From Semisulcospira habei (Eukaryota > Mollusca > Gastropoda > Semisulcospiridae): 64,000 bases of DNA. A program made the translations under genes and the position numbers. Each line of letters begins with the position of its first letter. Positions within the stretch are counted from its first letter, which is position 1. Shown here in pieces: positions 20,261 through 31,236 of this stretch. The stretch spans positions 88,070,139-88,134,138 of the forward strand of contig BTPG01000006.1 in the NCBI GenBank assembly GCA_036245525.1, given 5' to 3'. The notes below the pieces were generated by a model. The model was not told the origin of the DNA. It was given only the letters and a program-made list of their open reading frames with translations, and made no database searches.

Positions 20261-20328
20261 CACTGAACCTTACAGGAAGGAGTCAACCAGTTCTCCAAAC
20301 GGAAACTATGTGCCGCCGGCGTTGTTTT

Positions 20329-20396
20329 ACACTGGTTGCTTCCCTCGATTCGCTACCGCTGAGCAGCGGTAGCAAATCGCGGGAGGCAACCAGTGT
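20329..20396. repeat. PAL-G palindrome
   Basis: ACACTGGTTGCTTCCCTCGA is paired with GGGAGGCAACCAGTGT around GCTACCGCTGAGCAGCGGTA. Almost every base pairs. Confidence 0.85.
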
Positions 20397-20616
20397 GGTT
20401 TGGTTCATGAGGTTCGTTTAAAAAAGCCATTGATCGGATCCATTCAGACTTCCTAGACCATGCAACCTGCAGGGTGAATGAACACAATTACGGAGCGATC
20501 GCCGTGTTGTTTGTAGTCAGGTGTTTGATGGCATACTTGCACGAATTGGGATCTGTATGACTGAGAGAAAGCAATTGACATAAGCTTCCAGCGGCGGATC
20601 AGTTACCTCGCGTGTT

Positions 20617-20669
20617 GGGGGGGGGGGGGGGTGGGGGGGGTGGGGGGGAGGGGGAGGGAGGGGATGGGT
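20617..20669. repeat. G-rich tract
   Basis: G runs are broken by single T or A. Four or more G runs in a row give quadruplex potential. Confidence 0.9.
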
Positions 20670-20814
20670 GTCCAACTTTCTGTGTGTGTGACCTTCAAAA
20701 TGAGACAGATAGCGATTTGAGAACTGTGCTTGTTTTCAAATGGCCGGTAGGTTCGACAAGCCTGTGTGAGGATCTTTTGCACATTCCTACCGCTGGCCGA
20801 GACATTACATAGAA

Positions 20815-20857
20815 GGGGGGGGGGGGGGGGGGGGGGGGGTTCGACGAAAGGCAAAGG

Positions 20858-20908
<51 letters not shown>

Positions 20909-20922
20909 TCTTAACATTTCCA

Positions 20923-20997
<75 letters not shown>
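20815..20997. repeat. Poly-G followed by two TG microsatellites
   Basis: A G run lies at 20815-20838, and TG arrays at 20860-20907 and 20927-20997. The copies of TGATCTTAAC after each TG array indicate a duplicated unit. Confidence 0.9.
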
Positions 20998-20998
<1 letters not shown>

Positions 20999-21000
20999 TC

Positions 21001-21203
21001 TTAACTCATTCTGCCCGCGACAAGATGTGGCTCGACCATGATAGTTCAAGGGTGGTGGCAGAATAGCTTGGCGCCTATGGGCGCCAAGCTATTCTGTCAC
21101 CGCCCTTGAACTATCATGGTCGCTCTGTCTCCTGAATTGTAATGCAGTCCTCAGAGGATAACTCCAAAATGTGGGCATTTTGTACCTCGGACTTATGAGT
21201 TAA
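21001..21203. mobile_element. PAL-C element, complete
   Basis: TTAACTCATTCTGCCC at the left and GACTTATGAGTTAA at the right. The arms contain GGTGGTGGCAGAATAG and CTATTCTGTCACCGCC. The one-sided spacer is on the right. Confidence 0.85.
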
Positions 21204-21469
21204 CACTCCTACCGATTACATTTACAAGTAAGAGCAGGGAAGAAAGGGTGGTTGGGTGTTCTAAACTGCAAAAAAAAGGGGACTTTGATATTATAGCATT
21301 TCGTAGCATTTTGGTGCTAGAGGGTCGGGGTAGGGGTGGGTGAGAGTGTGGAATCCCGCCCTTCAGATCCGCCCCTGGTTTAAGTCCAAGTGAAGGAGAG
21401 GTCCTTTGTCCGACGTTGGCCTGAGGTGGCGGCCTGCGCACCGCCAACTGTACACAATACAGGGCGACG

Positions 21470-22030
21470 GATACATCTGTTGTTAGTAAGGTTAGATGTT
21501 TTATGGTGTACGTGCATGCACGAATAGGGATTTGAATGTCTGAGAAAGAAAATTTGCCATATATTTTCAGGTAAGTAACAGGTCCTCAGGCAGAATTAGA
21601 AAGACAAATCGCGATAGGCTACCTTGTGAGCAACAGGTTCTCAGGCAGTGATTTATTGTACGTTACAAAGGGCGATAAGTGTGTTGTTCGTGTAGTTAGA
21701 TTATTTATGTCTTACCTGCACGAAGGATTTGAATGTCTGAGAAAAGGTCCTCAGACCGAAGTCAACCTTACTTGATATGTATTAGAAATGCAAATCGCTT
21801 ATATATATATATATATTTCCCGATGATATCGTGCAGAAGGTAAATCGTGCAAAAGTCAGACATACTTCACATGTACTAGAAAGACAAATTGCCCATACAC
21901 ATTTACTTTCAGGTGAGTAATCGGTCCTAGGACAGAATTCAGTCTTCCTTGACACACGTATTAGAAAGGCAAGCTGCACGATAGACTTCCCAGTGAGCAA
22001 AAGGTTCTCAGGCCGACTAATACTGTCGTC
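21470..22030. repeat. Degenerate tandem units with GGTCCTCAGGC
   Basis: About five units of 80-130 bp repeat GGTCCTCAGGC-like and AGAAAGACAAATCGC-like blocks (near 21581, 21637, 21745, 21925, 22005). The block resembles one PAL-E arm, so this may be an array of single arms. Confidence 0.55.
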
Positions 22031-22093
22031 TGCCGAGGGGCTTTGAGTTTTACTTATACTGGTCTCGTGTGCAACGATTTCCACTTCTTGGCT

Positions 22094-22202
22094 CAGTAGA
22101 GTGAGCTTAGTCCTGCGCCAGCCACTAAGCAAGGTGCTCCCGCTATAGCGCAGCACCTTGCTTAGTGGCTGGCGCAGGACTGAGCTCACTCGTGCTTCTG
22201 AG
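22094..22202. repeat. Long perfect hairpin
   Basis: GAGTGAGCTTAGTCCTGCGC and CAGCCACTAAGCAAGGTGCT are mirrored almost completely by the right arm, with a loop of about 10 bases (CCCGCTATAG). No other copy was noticed. Confidence 0.85.
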
Positions 22203-22397
22203 GCCAGGGATAAAAGAGCTGTCAACGAACCAGCCTTAAATCGTTTGATTTCCTGAGATGCGGTGTGGTTTATGTTTGTTTGCTGAGAATTGGCCGCGCA
22301 CGTACCGTGATAGCTCTGATAATGTGGGTGCCGCTTCTACAAGAGCTATTAGGGCTTAATATTGGAAAATAAAGGCAGATCCGAAAATACGCGGAGT

Positions 22398-22605
22398 TTG
22401 ACTCCTTCACTGCCAATGTTTTTTTGTTTAAATCATGTTAAATATAACGTCAAAGATCCCTATCCGTACAAAAGAACATGGATATAAAATATGGTTAGTA
22501 AGAGGTATAAATCCTCTTGAGCCCCCGCCATTGCGGGGGCTCAAGAGGATATATACCTCTTGCGTCTAGATGCTGTTCAATTCTTCTCGGCAGTGAACAG
22601 GTAAA
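22398..22605. mobile_element. PAL-A element, full length
   Basis: The left end is GACTCCTTCACTGCC and the right end is CTCGGCAGTGAACAGG. The core at 22497-22564 has CTCTTGAG and CTCAAGAG in place of CTCATGAG, changed in both arms. Confidence 0.85.
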
Positions 22606-22896
22606 ACATTATGTGACGTCAACTGTACCATCTCAATTCGCGTGGGCCTTTGAGAAATGATGCATCTTGCTCGCAAGGAGTTGTCTCATTTGCACATTAA
22701 ATGACCTGTAAATACAGCCCAGTGACGGCGGCGATCGAGCGAACGCTTGAACTATCATATTCTGATCGTCGATCCGTGTTGTAGCGTCAAGGCGCAATGG
22801 ATGAAATCGTTTGTGACCACAACAAAACGATCACCAGAGAGAACCACGCTATAGTAACTGATCTTTAACTTTTGAGAAAGGAATGTTATACATTCC

Positions 22897-23111
22897 TTAA
22901 CTCATTCTACCCCATCACCGAAATCCCCCAAATTTTGCCGTTGTCCTCTGAAGACTGCATTGCAGTGCAGGACACAGATCGACCATGATAGTTCAAGGGT
23001 GATGCCAGAATAGCTTGGCGCCCATAGGCGCCAAGCTATTCTGGCATCACCCTTGAACTATCATGGTCGATCAATATCTTGCTGTGGTGTGTCTGGGGTA
23101 GAATGAGTTAA
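22897..23111. mobile_element. PAL-C element, complete
   Basis: TTAACTCATTCTACCCC and GGGGTAGAATGAGTTAA are near-perfect ends. The arms contain GGGTGATGCCAGAATAGC and the exact partner. The spacer is on the left and contains CCAAATTTTGCCG. Confidence 0.88.
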
Positions 23112-23197
23112 TCTTTTGATGCAAGAAGTGTTATTCGTCGCCCTAATGCACTTTCTGATCTCTGTAGCAAAATCACAGCATGAGTTACTAAAGTGCT

Positions 23198-23237
23198 TAA
23201 GTGCGTATCCGGAGGCGGCACGTCTCGAATGAGTTAA
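23198..23237. mobile_element. PAL-J half element
   Basis: GCGTATCCGGAGGCGGCACG followed by TCTCGAATGAGTTAA matches one arm of the PAL-J copies; the other arm is absent. Confidence 0.5.
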
Positions 23238-23360
23238 TTGCTGGTGGCGACGGAGTGCACTCTTGTTTTTGTCCGCATGTCCACTTACTGGGACAATATC
23301 ACCTACGAAATACTAATTACGTAAGCATCAGTTGGTAAGTGATTGGAGACCTTAATTCAC

Positions 23361-23560
23361 TTAACCCCAAAGCAGATTTTAGAAGTGTCACCTAACAATT
23401 ATGAGTCAGCTGCAGGAGATTGGTCGACCTAAATTTTGCCGCAAAGCAGTACAGCAGGAGATGGGTCGACCATGATAATTCTAGGGTAGTGACATCAGGA
23501 GCCAAGCTGATCTTACACTACTCTTAAATTATCATGGTCGATTCATTGTAAATGGGTTAA
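23361..23560. mobile_element. PAL-B element, degenerate
   Basis: TTAA lies at both ends, with a duplicated left part (GCAGGAGATTGG and GCAGGAGATGGG). The inner arms are partly deleted (GTGACATCAGGAGCCAAG). Confidence 0.7.
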
Positions 23561-23739
23561 TGATACACCACGTCACGTGACCGTGCACGAAGGCGCGAGC
23601 AAGGATATAGTTCCGTATGACAAATCAGAAAGTAGCCACAAACAGAGCAATCGACACATGAAGCCGGTTTCAGTTTTGAAAGCTGCCGATACGAAGTGTA
23701 AAGTACTCTTTCACAAAAGCAATTCATTGTAGTAGTAAC

Positions 23740-23961
23740 AAAATGAACAAACGAACGAACGATCGAACGAACGAACAAAAAACAACAAACAACAAACAAA
23801 CAAACAAACACAACGGACAGACAAACAAAAAAAAAAAGAGAAAGAAACAGACAGACGAACAAAGAAAAGCAAACAAACAAACAAACGAAGACTCAAACAA
23901 ACAAACAAACAAACAAACAAACAAACAAACAAACAAACAAACAAACAAACAAACAAACAAA
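23740..23961. repeat. CAAA/GAAC low-complexity tract
   Basis: Tetranucleotide AACA and AACG repeats, pure from 23889 onward. Long open frames here are repeat artefacts. Confidence 0.95.
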
Positions 23962-24145
23962 CGAACATTCAAAATTGTACGGCATATATCTCAGACGAGA
24001 CTGCTCTGGAAGAAACTTTAATTTGTAACAGAACCGTACACCTATCTTGGTCCAGAACCGTACGTTTATTCGCACGCGCGTTTTTAACTAATACACACGT
24101 ATGAAAAGCGGGTCCCTAACTGCAGGTTGAGGGGCGTCAAGTATA

Positions 24146-24270
24146 TTAACCCCATTAACTGCCAGAACACGACGAACCAAGCCCTAATGCAAGAGGCATA
24201 TATCCTCATGAGCCCCCGCATTTGCGGGGGCTCATGTGGATCTATGCCTCTTGCTGACCCTATACTGTGT
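24146..24270. mobile_element. PAL-A element
   Basis: The left end is TTAACCCCATTAACTGCC with TTAA at 24146. The core at 24189-24255 has near-perfect arms around GCATTTGC. Confidence 0.8.
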
Positions 24271-24397
24271 ACAGTGTACACGTTCCTTGGACAGCCAAGG
24301 CTCTCTGGCGTTACCAAGAACAAAGAACACAAACTGCGACAACTGCTGGCATGGAGTGGGTTGAAAACTGACGCACAATGGGATGAGTAGGCCTTTT

Positions 24398-24463
24398 CCA
24401 GTAAGCAAAAAGGTCCTCTGGCCGACAGACGTCGGCCCGAGGACCTTTGTGCTTACTACTGGG
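24398..24463. repeat. PAL-E palindrome
   Basis: CAGTAAGCAAAAAGGTCCTC is paired with GAGGACCTTTGTGCTTACT around GGCCGACAGACGTCGGCC. Confidence 0.8.
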
Positions 24464-24560
24464 TACAACATGACCGCAGAGTGGTGCCAGACGGGCTGGC
24501 GCTACTTCAGTAAACGTATAGTTGGGTGGACTTGATTTGAATCAGCTGGATACACTGACG

Positions 24561-24582
24561 GGGGGGTTGGGGGGGGGGGGGG
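24561..24582. repeat. Poly-G tract
   Basis: G runs broken by TT. Confidence 0.85.
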
Positions 24583-24702
24583 AAGTGCTCATCGGTTTAT
24601 TGCAGCTAAGTCAGCAGACAAAAATGGGATTGGTGCGGTCATAAGGGGGGTGACCTGTGATTCAGTCTAGTTAAGCTGCAGAGTCCCAAATCGCCTTATT
24701 TT

Positions 24703-24822
<120 letters not shown>

Positions 24823-25020
24823 TACCAGAATAGACCAGCCCCACACAGCCGTGAACAGTAAGGTTCAAAATCAGAGACCAGTCAGTACACGCACGTGTGC
24901 GTAGGCCTACAAACAGGTTGTTCATCGGAAGGAATCACCTCGACAAAAAGCGCTGCCGACAGCCAATGGACAGAAAGCATGAGCTGTGAGTGTTTATTTC
25001 ATTTTTACACTTTTGTTTTT

Positions 25021-25095
25021 AAATTTGATGTAATTATGTTTAATTTAATGTAATTATGTTTAATTTAATGTAATTATGTTTAATTTAATTTAATA
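25021..25095. repeat. 20-bp tandem repeat, 3.5 units
   Basis: The unit TAATTTAATGTAATTATGTT is repeated head to tail. Confidence 0.95.
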
Positions 25096-25520
25096 ATTTA
25101 TTTATTTTTTTTTTTCCAGATCGAATAGTCTACTTAATGAAACGAGATTACTTTCGTTCTTCCGCTTATTCACTTCCGTTCTTCCGCCCATATTGGACTC
25201 TCCCGAACACTGATGGGACCACAGGTTGCGCCGCACGAGTTACTGGACTTCCCTTAACTGACCGGGAGGCGCGGGGTGCGGCGCAATTGGTATTTGCGGC
25301 CCACGAGTTAACGCCTCGTATATTTGAGTTTTAAAGATTCCAAAGCAGCACATTTTGACAAATGTCCATACTCTGGGCACATCATTTTCCCAGAATGCAT
25401 GCCATATACTTCTTGTCCTTATGCTTCGTGTGAATGCTCCAAGCTAATTCAGCACCCGAACCATGTATAGATCACTCTATCTGTCTGTCTAAACCTCTGC
25501 AGATAGTTAAGCACACATTT

Positions 25521-25726
25521 TGAACTCATTTAGCCCGACGCACGTATTTCCCAAATATTGGAGGCGTCATCCTACCGGACTATGCACCTGTTGCAGGAAA
25601 TGGATCGGCCATAATAATTCAAAAATAGTGCCAGATTAGCTTGGCGCCAAGCTAATCTGGCACTACCCTTGAATTATCATGGTCGACCCATCTCCTGCTG
25701 TAGGGCGTCAGGACTGAATGGGTTAA
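25521..25726. mobile_element. PAL-B element
   Basis: TGAACTCATTTAGCCCGACG at the left has a mutated TTAA; the right end is GACTGAATGGGTTAA. The arms meet directly at GGCGCC without a loop, which is rare in the family. Confidence 0.8.
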
Positions 25727-25860
25727 GAGCTTGTCGAGCAAACCGTGGCCTCGATGATTGTACTAGCCAGAAGTCCAGTTTACCGATAAAAAAAGGAGAA
25801 GAGGTTCTGCGAAATCATATCTGAACAAGGTTCGCGGCGACGTTGAAGTCCAGCAGCACC

Positions 25861-26055
25861 GTTCACCCCTTCACTGTCGAGAAACCCAAGTGCAAGAGGC
25901 ATAGATCCTCATGAGCCCCCGCAGTTGCGGGGGCCCATGAGGATCTATGCCTCTTGCTGAAACCACCTTGTCCCGGTCACGTTTCTTTGACGGCCTGAAT
26001 TTAACGATGATTTCAAAAAACACAGTCTGCAAGCACTTGGCAGTGAACGGGTTAA
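25861..26055. mobile_element. PAL-A element, full length
   Basis: CACCCCTTCACTGTCGAGAA and CTTGGCAGTGAACGGGTTAA form the ends. The core at 25891-25958 is near-perfect around GCAGTTGC. The right flank holds the GACGGCC and ATTTAACG block of the family. Confidence 0.85.
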
Positions 26056-26371
26056 GAACTGTCCATACGGATATAGGCAGCTGCGATCTGCCGCGTGTCC
26101 GCATGCGGCATGCACGTCTTGAGTGACTCGTGCTGTCAGACTGGCGACAAGACCCATGAAGCGCTAATGATTTGTATCACAGTCACACGTACGTAGGCCT
26201 GCCTATTGTTTTCTACAAGCATTGCGTGCAGGGCAGATTTTGAGCAAAGCAAATCCTTGCCGTATGGAGAATCGTTAAGACGTTCTGCTCTTAATACGCG
26301 GATTTATGAATGAGTTAAAACCGTAAGCCTGCATAAAATATACAGACGATGGACTAATAGTAAAAGGTAGT

Positions 26372-26438
26372 ATGACCCTTTGGCCGTTGGTAGCGGTTTT
26401 TGTCGCGATGATTCCGCTACCGACGACCAAAGGGTTAA
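26372..26438. mobile_element. PAL-I palindrome, short form
   Basis: ACCCTTTGGCCGTTGGTAGC is paired with GCTACCGACGACCAAAGGGT; TTAA at the right. GGCCG-TTGG and its partner are changed together. Confidence 0.75.
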
Positions 26439-26487
26439 AAAGCCATTCAGCCTTGCCGCGTTACAACAAAGGTGTAGTAGCGAGCAA

Positions 26488-26570
26488 AAACGTCAAGGGT
26501 GGTGCCAGAATAGTTGAGTGCCAGGCGCCAAGCTGTTCTGGCACCATCCTTGAGTTAAAATGGTCGTTCC
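26488..26570. mobile_element. PAL-C remnant
   Basis: GTCAAGGGTGGTGCCAGAAT is paired with GTTCTGGCACCATCCTTGAG around CCAGGCGCC. The outer ends are not recognisable. Confidence 0.6.
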
Positions 26571-26937
26571 GTGTCTTAAAGTACCATTACGCATAAAATT
26601 AATCTGAAGACACATTTCAGCACCAATTGTGTTGTCGACACACCTAATGAACTTTAACAGCAGTTTGGACACGCAGCAAAAGCACACGCGTAATCACACT
26701 TATTTATTCTTCGCAGCCGTTAGCGTGTCAGTCTATTTTTAGCTGTTTCTCGCACTGATAGCGCTGTATTTCTAGAACGGAGTGGAGTCATTGTCAGGTT
26801 ACTTGATATAAAGACGACGTGTGCTGAACTGGATTGTCCTGTGTCTAAATAAACCATAACTAGACCTGTGTGCAGCGTTTTGTAATCATCTGTTACAGAA
26901 GTGTATTTTTCAACAGTTACAGCGGTAGTGGGCCTTC
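26565..26937 (+). repeat. Roughly 370-bp dispersed repeat, copy 1
   Basis: Direct relative of 61302-61676. Shared blocks include CTATTTTTAGCTGTTTCTCG, TGTATTTCTAGAACGGAG and GGTAGTGGGCCTT. It is non-coding. Type unknown. Confidence 0.8.
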
Positions 26938-26990
26938 AACTTGACTTCCTTCAGTTCCAGGAGAAGGTGAAACCCAATCCATCTCACAAC

Positions 26991-27060
26991 AGACGAAGAT
27001 CTTCATCAGCCCCCCGCACCTTGCGGTGTCTTATGTCATGAGGATTTATGGCTCTTGCAG
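26991..27060. mobile_element. PAL-A core hairpin, diverged
   Basis: GACGAAGATCTTCATCAGCC is paired with TCATGAGGATTTATGGCTCT; an extra TTATG interrupts the right arm. Confidence 0.6.
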
Positions 27061-27183
27061 ACACCTCTTTGTATCCAGCACTACCCATGGGCGGCTGGGG
27101 TTCCTTGGTATTAAATAAACAAAGATTTCAACTGAAAATCATGCTAGTTATCTGCGACCACTGTTAGTAAAAGGATTGACCCC

Positions 27184-27261
27184 TTAACTGCCGGGGCAAG
27201 GAGGAACGCTATAACCATCTGCATGACGCGGGGGCTCATGAGGATTTATGTCCCTTGTTAG
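27184..27261. mobile_element. PAL-A half element
   Basis: The left end CCTTAACTGCCGGGGCAAGG is followed by a single right arm (GCGGGGGCTCATGAGGATTT). The copy at 43212-43275 has the same structure. Confidence 0.6.
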
Positions 27262-27267
27262 TCAGTA

Positions 27268-27694
27268 CTGGGGCGGTCCGTGGCGCAGTGGTTAAGGCGC
27301 CTGCCACCAATGCCAAAGGTGCGAGGTTCGATACCGGGTTCCGGCGTCGGACTTTTCTCCTCTGGTAAGTGTCACCGTTAATTCAGGCGGACCGTCGGGG
27401 GTTCTTTCTCCGGGTACTCCGGTTCTTCCACCCCCCACCCACCCCCACCCCCACCCACCCCCCACACTTTGGTACCGGTTTCAGGCCACTTTACAAATTT
27501 CAAACACAAGCGATCAAAAATCTCTGTAACTTCAGTAGCTTAACTGGCCCTTCGTCTGTCTTGTACTGTGTTTGTCTTAAATGGCGTAAATCCGTGTGTG
27601 TGTTACGTGAGTGTGTGTGTGTGTTGGGTTTCAATTCGCGGCGCCTTTGAGTCGATTTGCCCAAAAATTGAGAAAAAGCGCCTATATAATAAGG

Positions 27695-27748
<54 letters not shown>
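27268..27748 (+). mobile_element. SINE-A copy 1 (tRNA-derived head)
   Basis: The head GTGGCGCAGTGGTTAAGGCG resembles a Pol III A box, and GGTTCGATACC resembles a B box about 45 bp later. The body carries GTCACCGTTAATTC and GGACCGTCGGGGGTTCTTTC. The tail is GCGCCTATATAATAAGGG followed by a TTA array (27697-27748). This is a retroposon, not a tRNA gene: the body and tail recur at 34006, 58967 and 63412. Confidence 0.85.
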
Positions 27749-27750
<2 letters not shown>

Positions 27751-28075
27751 GTGTTGCTCTTTGTGCTGGGGTTTAACGTCCACGCCACCGAAGTGATAAA
27801 GGACGGCCCTGACGGGCGGGTTATGGGGGAACAGGGAAATCTATTACCTATGGAGTACGATCTGAACACTGATCAATTCAGACGCACTGCAACTGTGCCA
27901 CTGTGCCTTTCAACGGACATGCTATTGAACAAGCCCGTCTTTTTTCCCCCTGGAGTCCAGCTACCGGGGCCGGGACGGGGACTCGAACCCATGACCCGGC
28001 GATTCCCTTCGCTCTCTTTTGCTTCGACGCCTACAGTAACCGCCTGGAGCTATACTTTCCCACTCTAACTGCTAA
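27749..28075 (-). mobile_element. SINE-B copy 1 (tRNA-derived, minus)
   Basis: Shares GTTTAACGTCCACG, GTGATAAAGGACGGCCCT and GATCAATTCAGACGCACTGC with 50547-50872. Read on the minus strand, a B-box-like GGTTCGAGTCCCCGTCCC lies near 27975-27990. It directly abuts the TTA tail of SINE-A. Confidence 0.75.
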
Positions 28076-28499
28076 CAGAGCGCGCTGTTAGTGACAACCG
28101 GGCCATCAGAGCGGGGTAAGAACGACAACCTGTACCAATCTGCGATTGATAATTGTTGATGCAGTCGTGGAGGGGTTCCTCCCCGTTTACTTACGGGCCC
28201 ATTTCTGCTGCCTACTGAAGACCCTGCGTTCATGAAAGATATCTATATATAAATCAACTGACAGCCATTAGGAGTAAGTCGACTTTGCTTATGGTTATAA
28301 CAAAATCGGACATGAGAAAAGTCGGACATGAAAGCCGCGCTGCCCCCAGGTCCAGATCACACATACTTTATTATTGTCAAAATGTTTGTAACCCCTTCCC
28401 CAGCCAGTGTACGCACAGTTTTTTTCTGTCTGAAATCTTTGTCCATTCAACGAGCAAAAGCCCACACCGTCCAAAAGACATGGATACACACTGATCTCT

Positions 28500-28567
28500 G
28501 CAAGAGGCATAGATCCTCATGAGCCCCCGCATTCGCGGGGGCACGTTTTCTCGGCAGTGAAGGGGTT
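28500..28567. mobile_element. PAL-A element, right arm deleted
   Basis: GCAAGAGGCATAGATCCTCA is intact, but the right arm stops after GCGGGGGCA and continues with CTCGGCAGTGAAGGGGTTAA. The outer sequence (near 28460) is present on the left. Confidence 0.75.
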
Positions 28568-29160
28568 AAAAGAGACATTGCGAATTATTAACCCATTATC
28601 GCCTAGAGCAGGTCGATATAACCCTACAAACGTGTGACCTTCCGTCATGCCTGAATTGAAGTTAAATAATCGAGAACCAATACAGAACGGTACCTTTACA
28701 AACTCGGCGTACGAGCTGCGGTGTCAATGTCTCTTCTCCTGTTATTCTTGGCCTGATATTGTCTCATGTCTGTGCTTCGGTTTCAAGCATATTATTACTG
28801 TGTGAGCATAGATTCCACTGTCATGCACGAAACAGTTCGAGTGGAATGAGTAAGCATACATAAAGTTCCCGAAGTGCGGGGGCGGATATGCGGGGAGAAG
28901 TTTCCAGGGGTTCCAGAAAAAAACATATACTGTCACATACTCTGTCACAGTGCCTTTGAATTTTATATAACGGAAAAAGGTTTCCACGTGGCTGCCGGAA
29001 CGCACGTACACCCCCCCCCCCTTTCCCCCCAGAGGAAAGGATGGGTTGGCATCTGGGCACCTTCTGAGATTAAAAGGTTCCAAACAAAAAGTTGCCCCCC
29101 CCCCCCCATCACCGGGAAGGAACTGATCCGCCCCTGCAGTTCTACAAAAGCTTGTGTTCA
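28568..29160. other. No recognisable gene
   Basis: Unassigned sequence with C runs at 29010-29025 and 29095-29107. Confidence 0.45.
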
Positions 29161-29172
29161 CTTCACCCAGTC

Positions 29173-29241
29173 AGCAAGATGCCTAGATTCTCATGAGCCC
29201 CCTGTCGCTGCAGGGGCTCATGAATCTCTATGTATCTTGCA
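29173..29241. mobile_element. PAL-A core hairpin
   Basis: GCAAGATGCCTAGATTCTCA is paired with a partner carrying a small deletion (CTCATGAATCTCTATGTATC). CCCCTGTCG and TGCAGGGG alter the inner arms together. Confidence 0.7.
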
Positions 29242-29412
29242 GAAGGGTGCAATCAGCTGTTTAGAAGCCTTACATTGAAATGTTGGAGGGGTTACATCTT
29301 TGGGTGTGATATGGATTGACTGATAATCTGCCTTTCTTTAGGCGGCATTGAAATTCTGACCACGTCTTCGCAAGGGAAACTCTATTTGAATAGAAATACC
29401 CCAGAAAAGAAG

Positions 29413-29512
29413 AAACATGCTTAGCATTAAAAGGACAAGTAAATACTTCGTCTTTTTTTCTTTGTAGGGTCTTTGCTTTACCTTTTACACACTTTGCAGT
29501 CAACCTTTATGG
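29413..29512. repeat. CTTGGCA-type dispersed repeat, copy 1
   Basis: Contains TTTTTTTCTTTGTAGGGTCTTTGCTTTACC and then TTTTACACACTTTGCAGTCA. Related segments lie at 41008, 47592 and 62965. Nature unknown. Confidence 0.45.
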
Positions 29513-29963
29513 TGTTGAATGTTTTGTGGCTTTGTGAGCAAACAGCGCGTGGCTGTATGCAGTGCGCAATGAGATCTCATTACGAACGTATAGCTTGCTT
29601 GTCAACAGGTAAACTAAATGCATGTTGTTATTGGCTACAACCAAATCAGTTACTATACAAATGCTCTGTGACATTGTATACAGAACACAGTGGCGTAGGA
29701 AAACAGAAACCCATGGGGACATATATGGTTTGGCCACATTTGAGTTTTATTCGAACGAAGTGGAAAGGGGGAGGGGGGGGGGGGGCAGAAATATCTTTTG
29801 GCTATATCTACTTTTCAGACCAATAAGATTACCGCCAAGTTTGTAAAATGCAGATAACATCTCAACGAAAAATGAAACAAGCTTAGAACTAGAAAAGACA
29901 AGTGTTGTAATTGTATTTTCTAAGTGTTTCTTTCGTCGTTGGGATTTCACTTATGTCTCCTTT

Positions 29964-29991
29964 CCCCCCCCCCCCCCCCCCCCCCCCCCCA
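29964..29991. repeat. Poly-C tract
   Basis: About 27 consecutive C. Confidence 0.95.
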
Positions 29992-30124
29992 GACCGCATT
30001 CAGTAACGGCGCGAATGCCTCTAACTGTGCTTGTATGCACATCCACTCGGTGCTATCTCTCTAAGTGGGGGGCTGCTTGTAGCAATGACAAACGTTTTAG
30101 ACAATCCGTGCCCCCTTTTATCCC

Positions 30125-30339
30125 TTAACTCATTCTACCCCAACACCGAAATCCCCAAATTTTGCCGTTGATCTCTGAAGACTGCATTGCAGTGCAGGAC
30201 ACAGATCGATCATGATAGTTCAAGGGTGATGCCAGAATAGCTTGGCGCCTATGGGCGCCAAGCTGTTCTGGCATCACCCTTGAACTATCACGGTCGATCC
30301 TTATCTTCCTTTTGGTGCGTCTGGGGTAGAATGAGTTAA
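30125..30339. mobile_element. PAL-C element, complete
   Basis: Very close to 22897-23111: same TTAACTCATTCTACCCC end, left spacer and GATGCCAGAATAGC arms. The loop is CTATGGG. Confidence 0.88.
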
Positions 30340-30371
30340 CAGACGAGAACAAAATTGAACACCACACAACT

Positions 30372-30426
30372 GCAAGAGGCATAGATCCTCATGATCCCCC
30401 GCAACTGAGGATCTATGCCTCTTGCT
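30372..30426. mobile_element. PAL-A short hairpin
   Basis: GCAAGAGGCATAGATCCTCA is paired with TGAGGATCTATGCCTCTTGC. The GC-rich inner part of the right arm is lost. It starts 33 bp after the PAL-C copy. Confidence 0.8.
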
Positions 30427-30533
30427 GAAACCACTGTGGATCAATGTTCCTCTTACGGCTGAGGAACATCGATGCTGAATTTACAATGATTTTAACAACA
30501 TAATTGTTTGCGTCCACAGTGGCAGTGACGCGA

Positions 30534-30747
30534 TTATCTCATTCAGCCCTGACGCACTACAGCCGGAGATGGGTCAACCACGATAATTCAAGGGTAGTGC
30601 CAGATTAGCTTGGCGCCTGTCGGCGCCAAGCTAATCTGGCGCTACCCTTGAATTATCATGGTCGATCTATATCCTGCAACAGGTACATAGTCGTTAGATG
30701 ACGCCTCCAAAATTTGGGAAATACGTGCGTCGGGCTGAATGAGTTAC
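30534..30747. mobile_element. PAL-B element, inverted orientation
   Basis: The ends are TTATCTCATTCAGCCC and GGGCTGAATGAGTTAC (decayed TTAA). The spacer (GACGCCTCCAAAATTTGGG) is on the right, opposite to the copy at 2786. Confidence 0.85.
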
Positions 30748-31002
30748 AGCGACCTTCGGCAGACAATACTGAAGTCCTGTTTAAATGTGTCAGTCAAAAT
30801 ATGCTGAACAAACTCTTGAAATGAAAACAAATTACCGCAAGGAATCAAGAAAGATACTGTGAAGAGGAGTAAGCAGCAAAAACCCTTATTAAAGACACAC
30901 AGCATGTTGGATCACGGATCCGGTATCATGTTTTGTGTTTCTGTTCGTTATCTCATGGGGACATAGAGGTAGCACTGCTCCACTGCCAGCTCGAACCTCA
31001 CG

Positions 31003-31236
31003 GACCCCACCCGGGTCTGCCCTGGGGGACTAGGGTGGGGTTAACTACTTTTTAGTTCCCAGGGTCACCCTGGTCAGTCCCACAGGGTGGGTTTTCCCCT
31101 CTATTCTGGGGCTTGTGTTTCTGTCTACGCTTGATCCATTCACCTGTATTTTCCTTTTATAAACTCTCCCTACTGTCTGCGCTGACTGTAGCTCTTGATA
31201 TTGGATGTGTGTTGCTAAATGGTCTTAGGTTTATTT
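31003..31236 (-). repeat. Dispersed repeat, inverted partner of 1-237
   Basis: GTTGCTAAATGGTCTTAGGT and TTAGTTCCCAGGGTCACCCT match the complement of the first 237 bases. Confidence 0.8.

Noticed and set aside
20603..21066. His-Thr and Cys-Val open frames
   Set aside because: They arise from TG arrays in both directions.
25137..25334. Plus-strand open frame of 65 codons in non-repetitive sequence
   Set aside because: No recognisable domain, and no clear splice sites or partner exons seen.
27268..27345. tRNA gene
   Set aside because: A-box and B-box-like motifs are present, but the same head is attached to a common body and tail in several places, so it is a SINE head.
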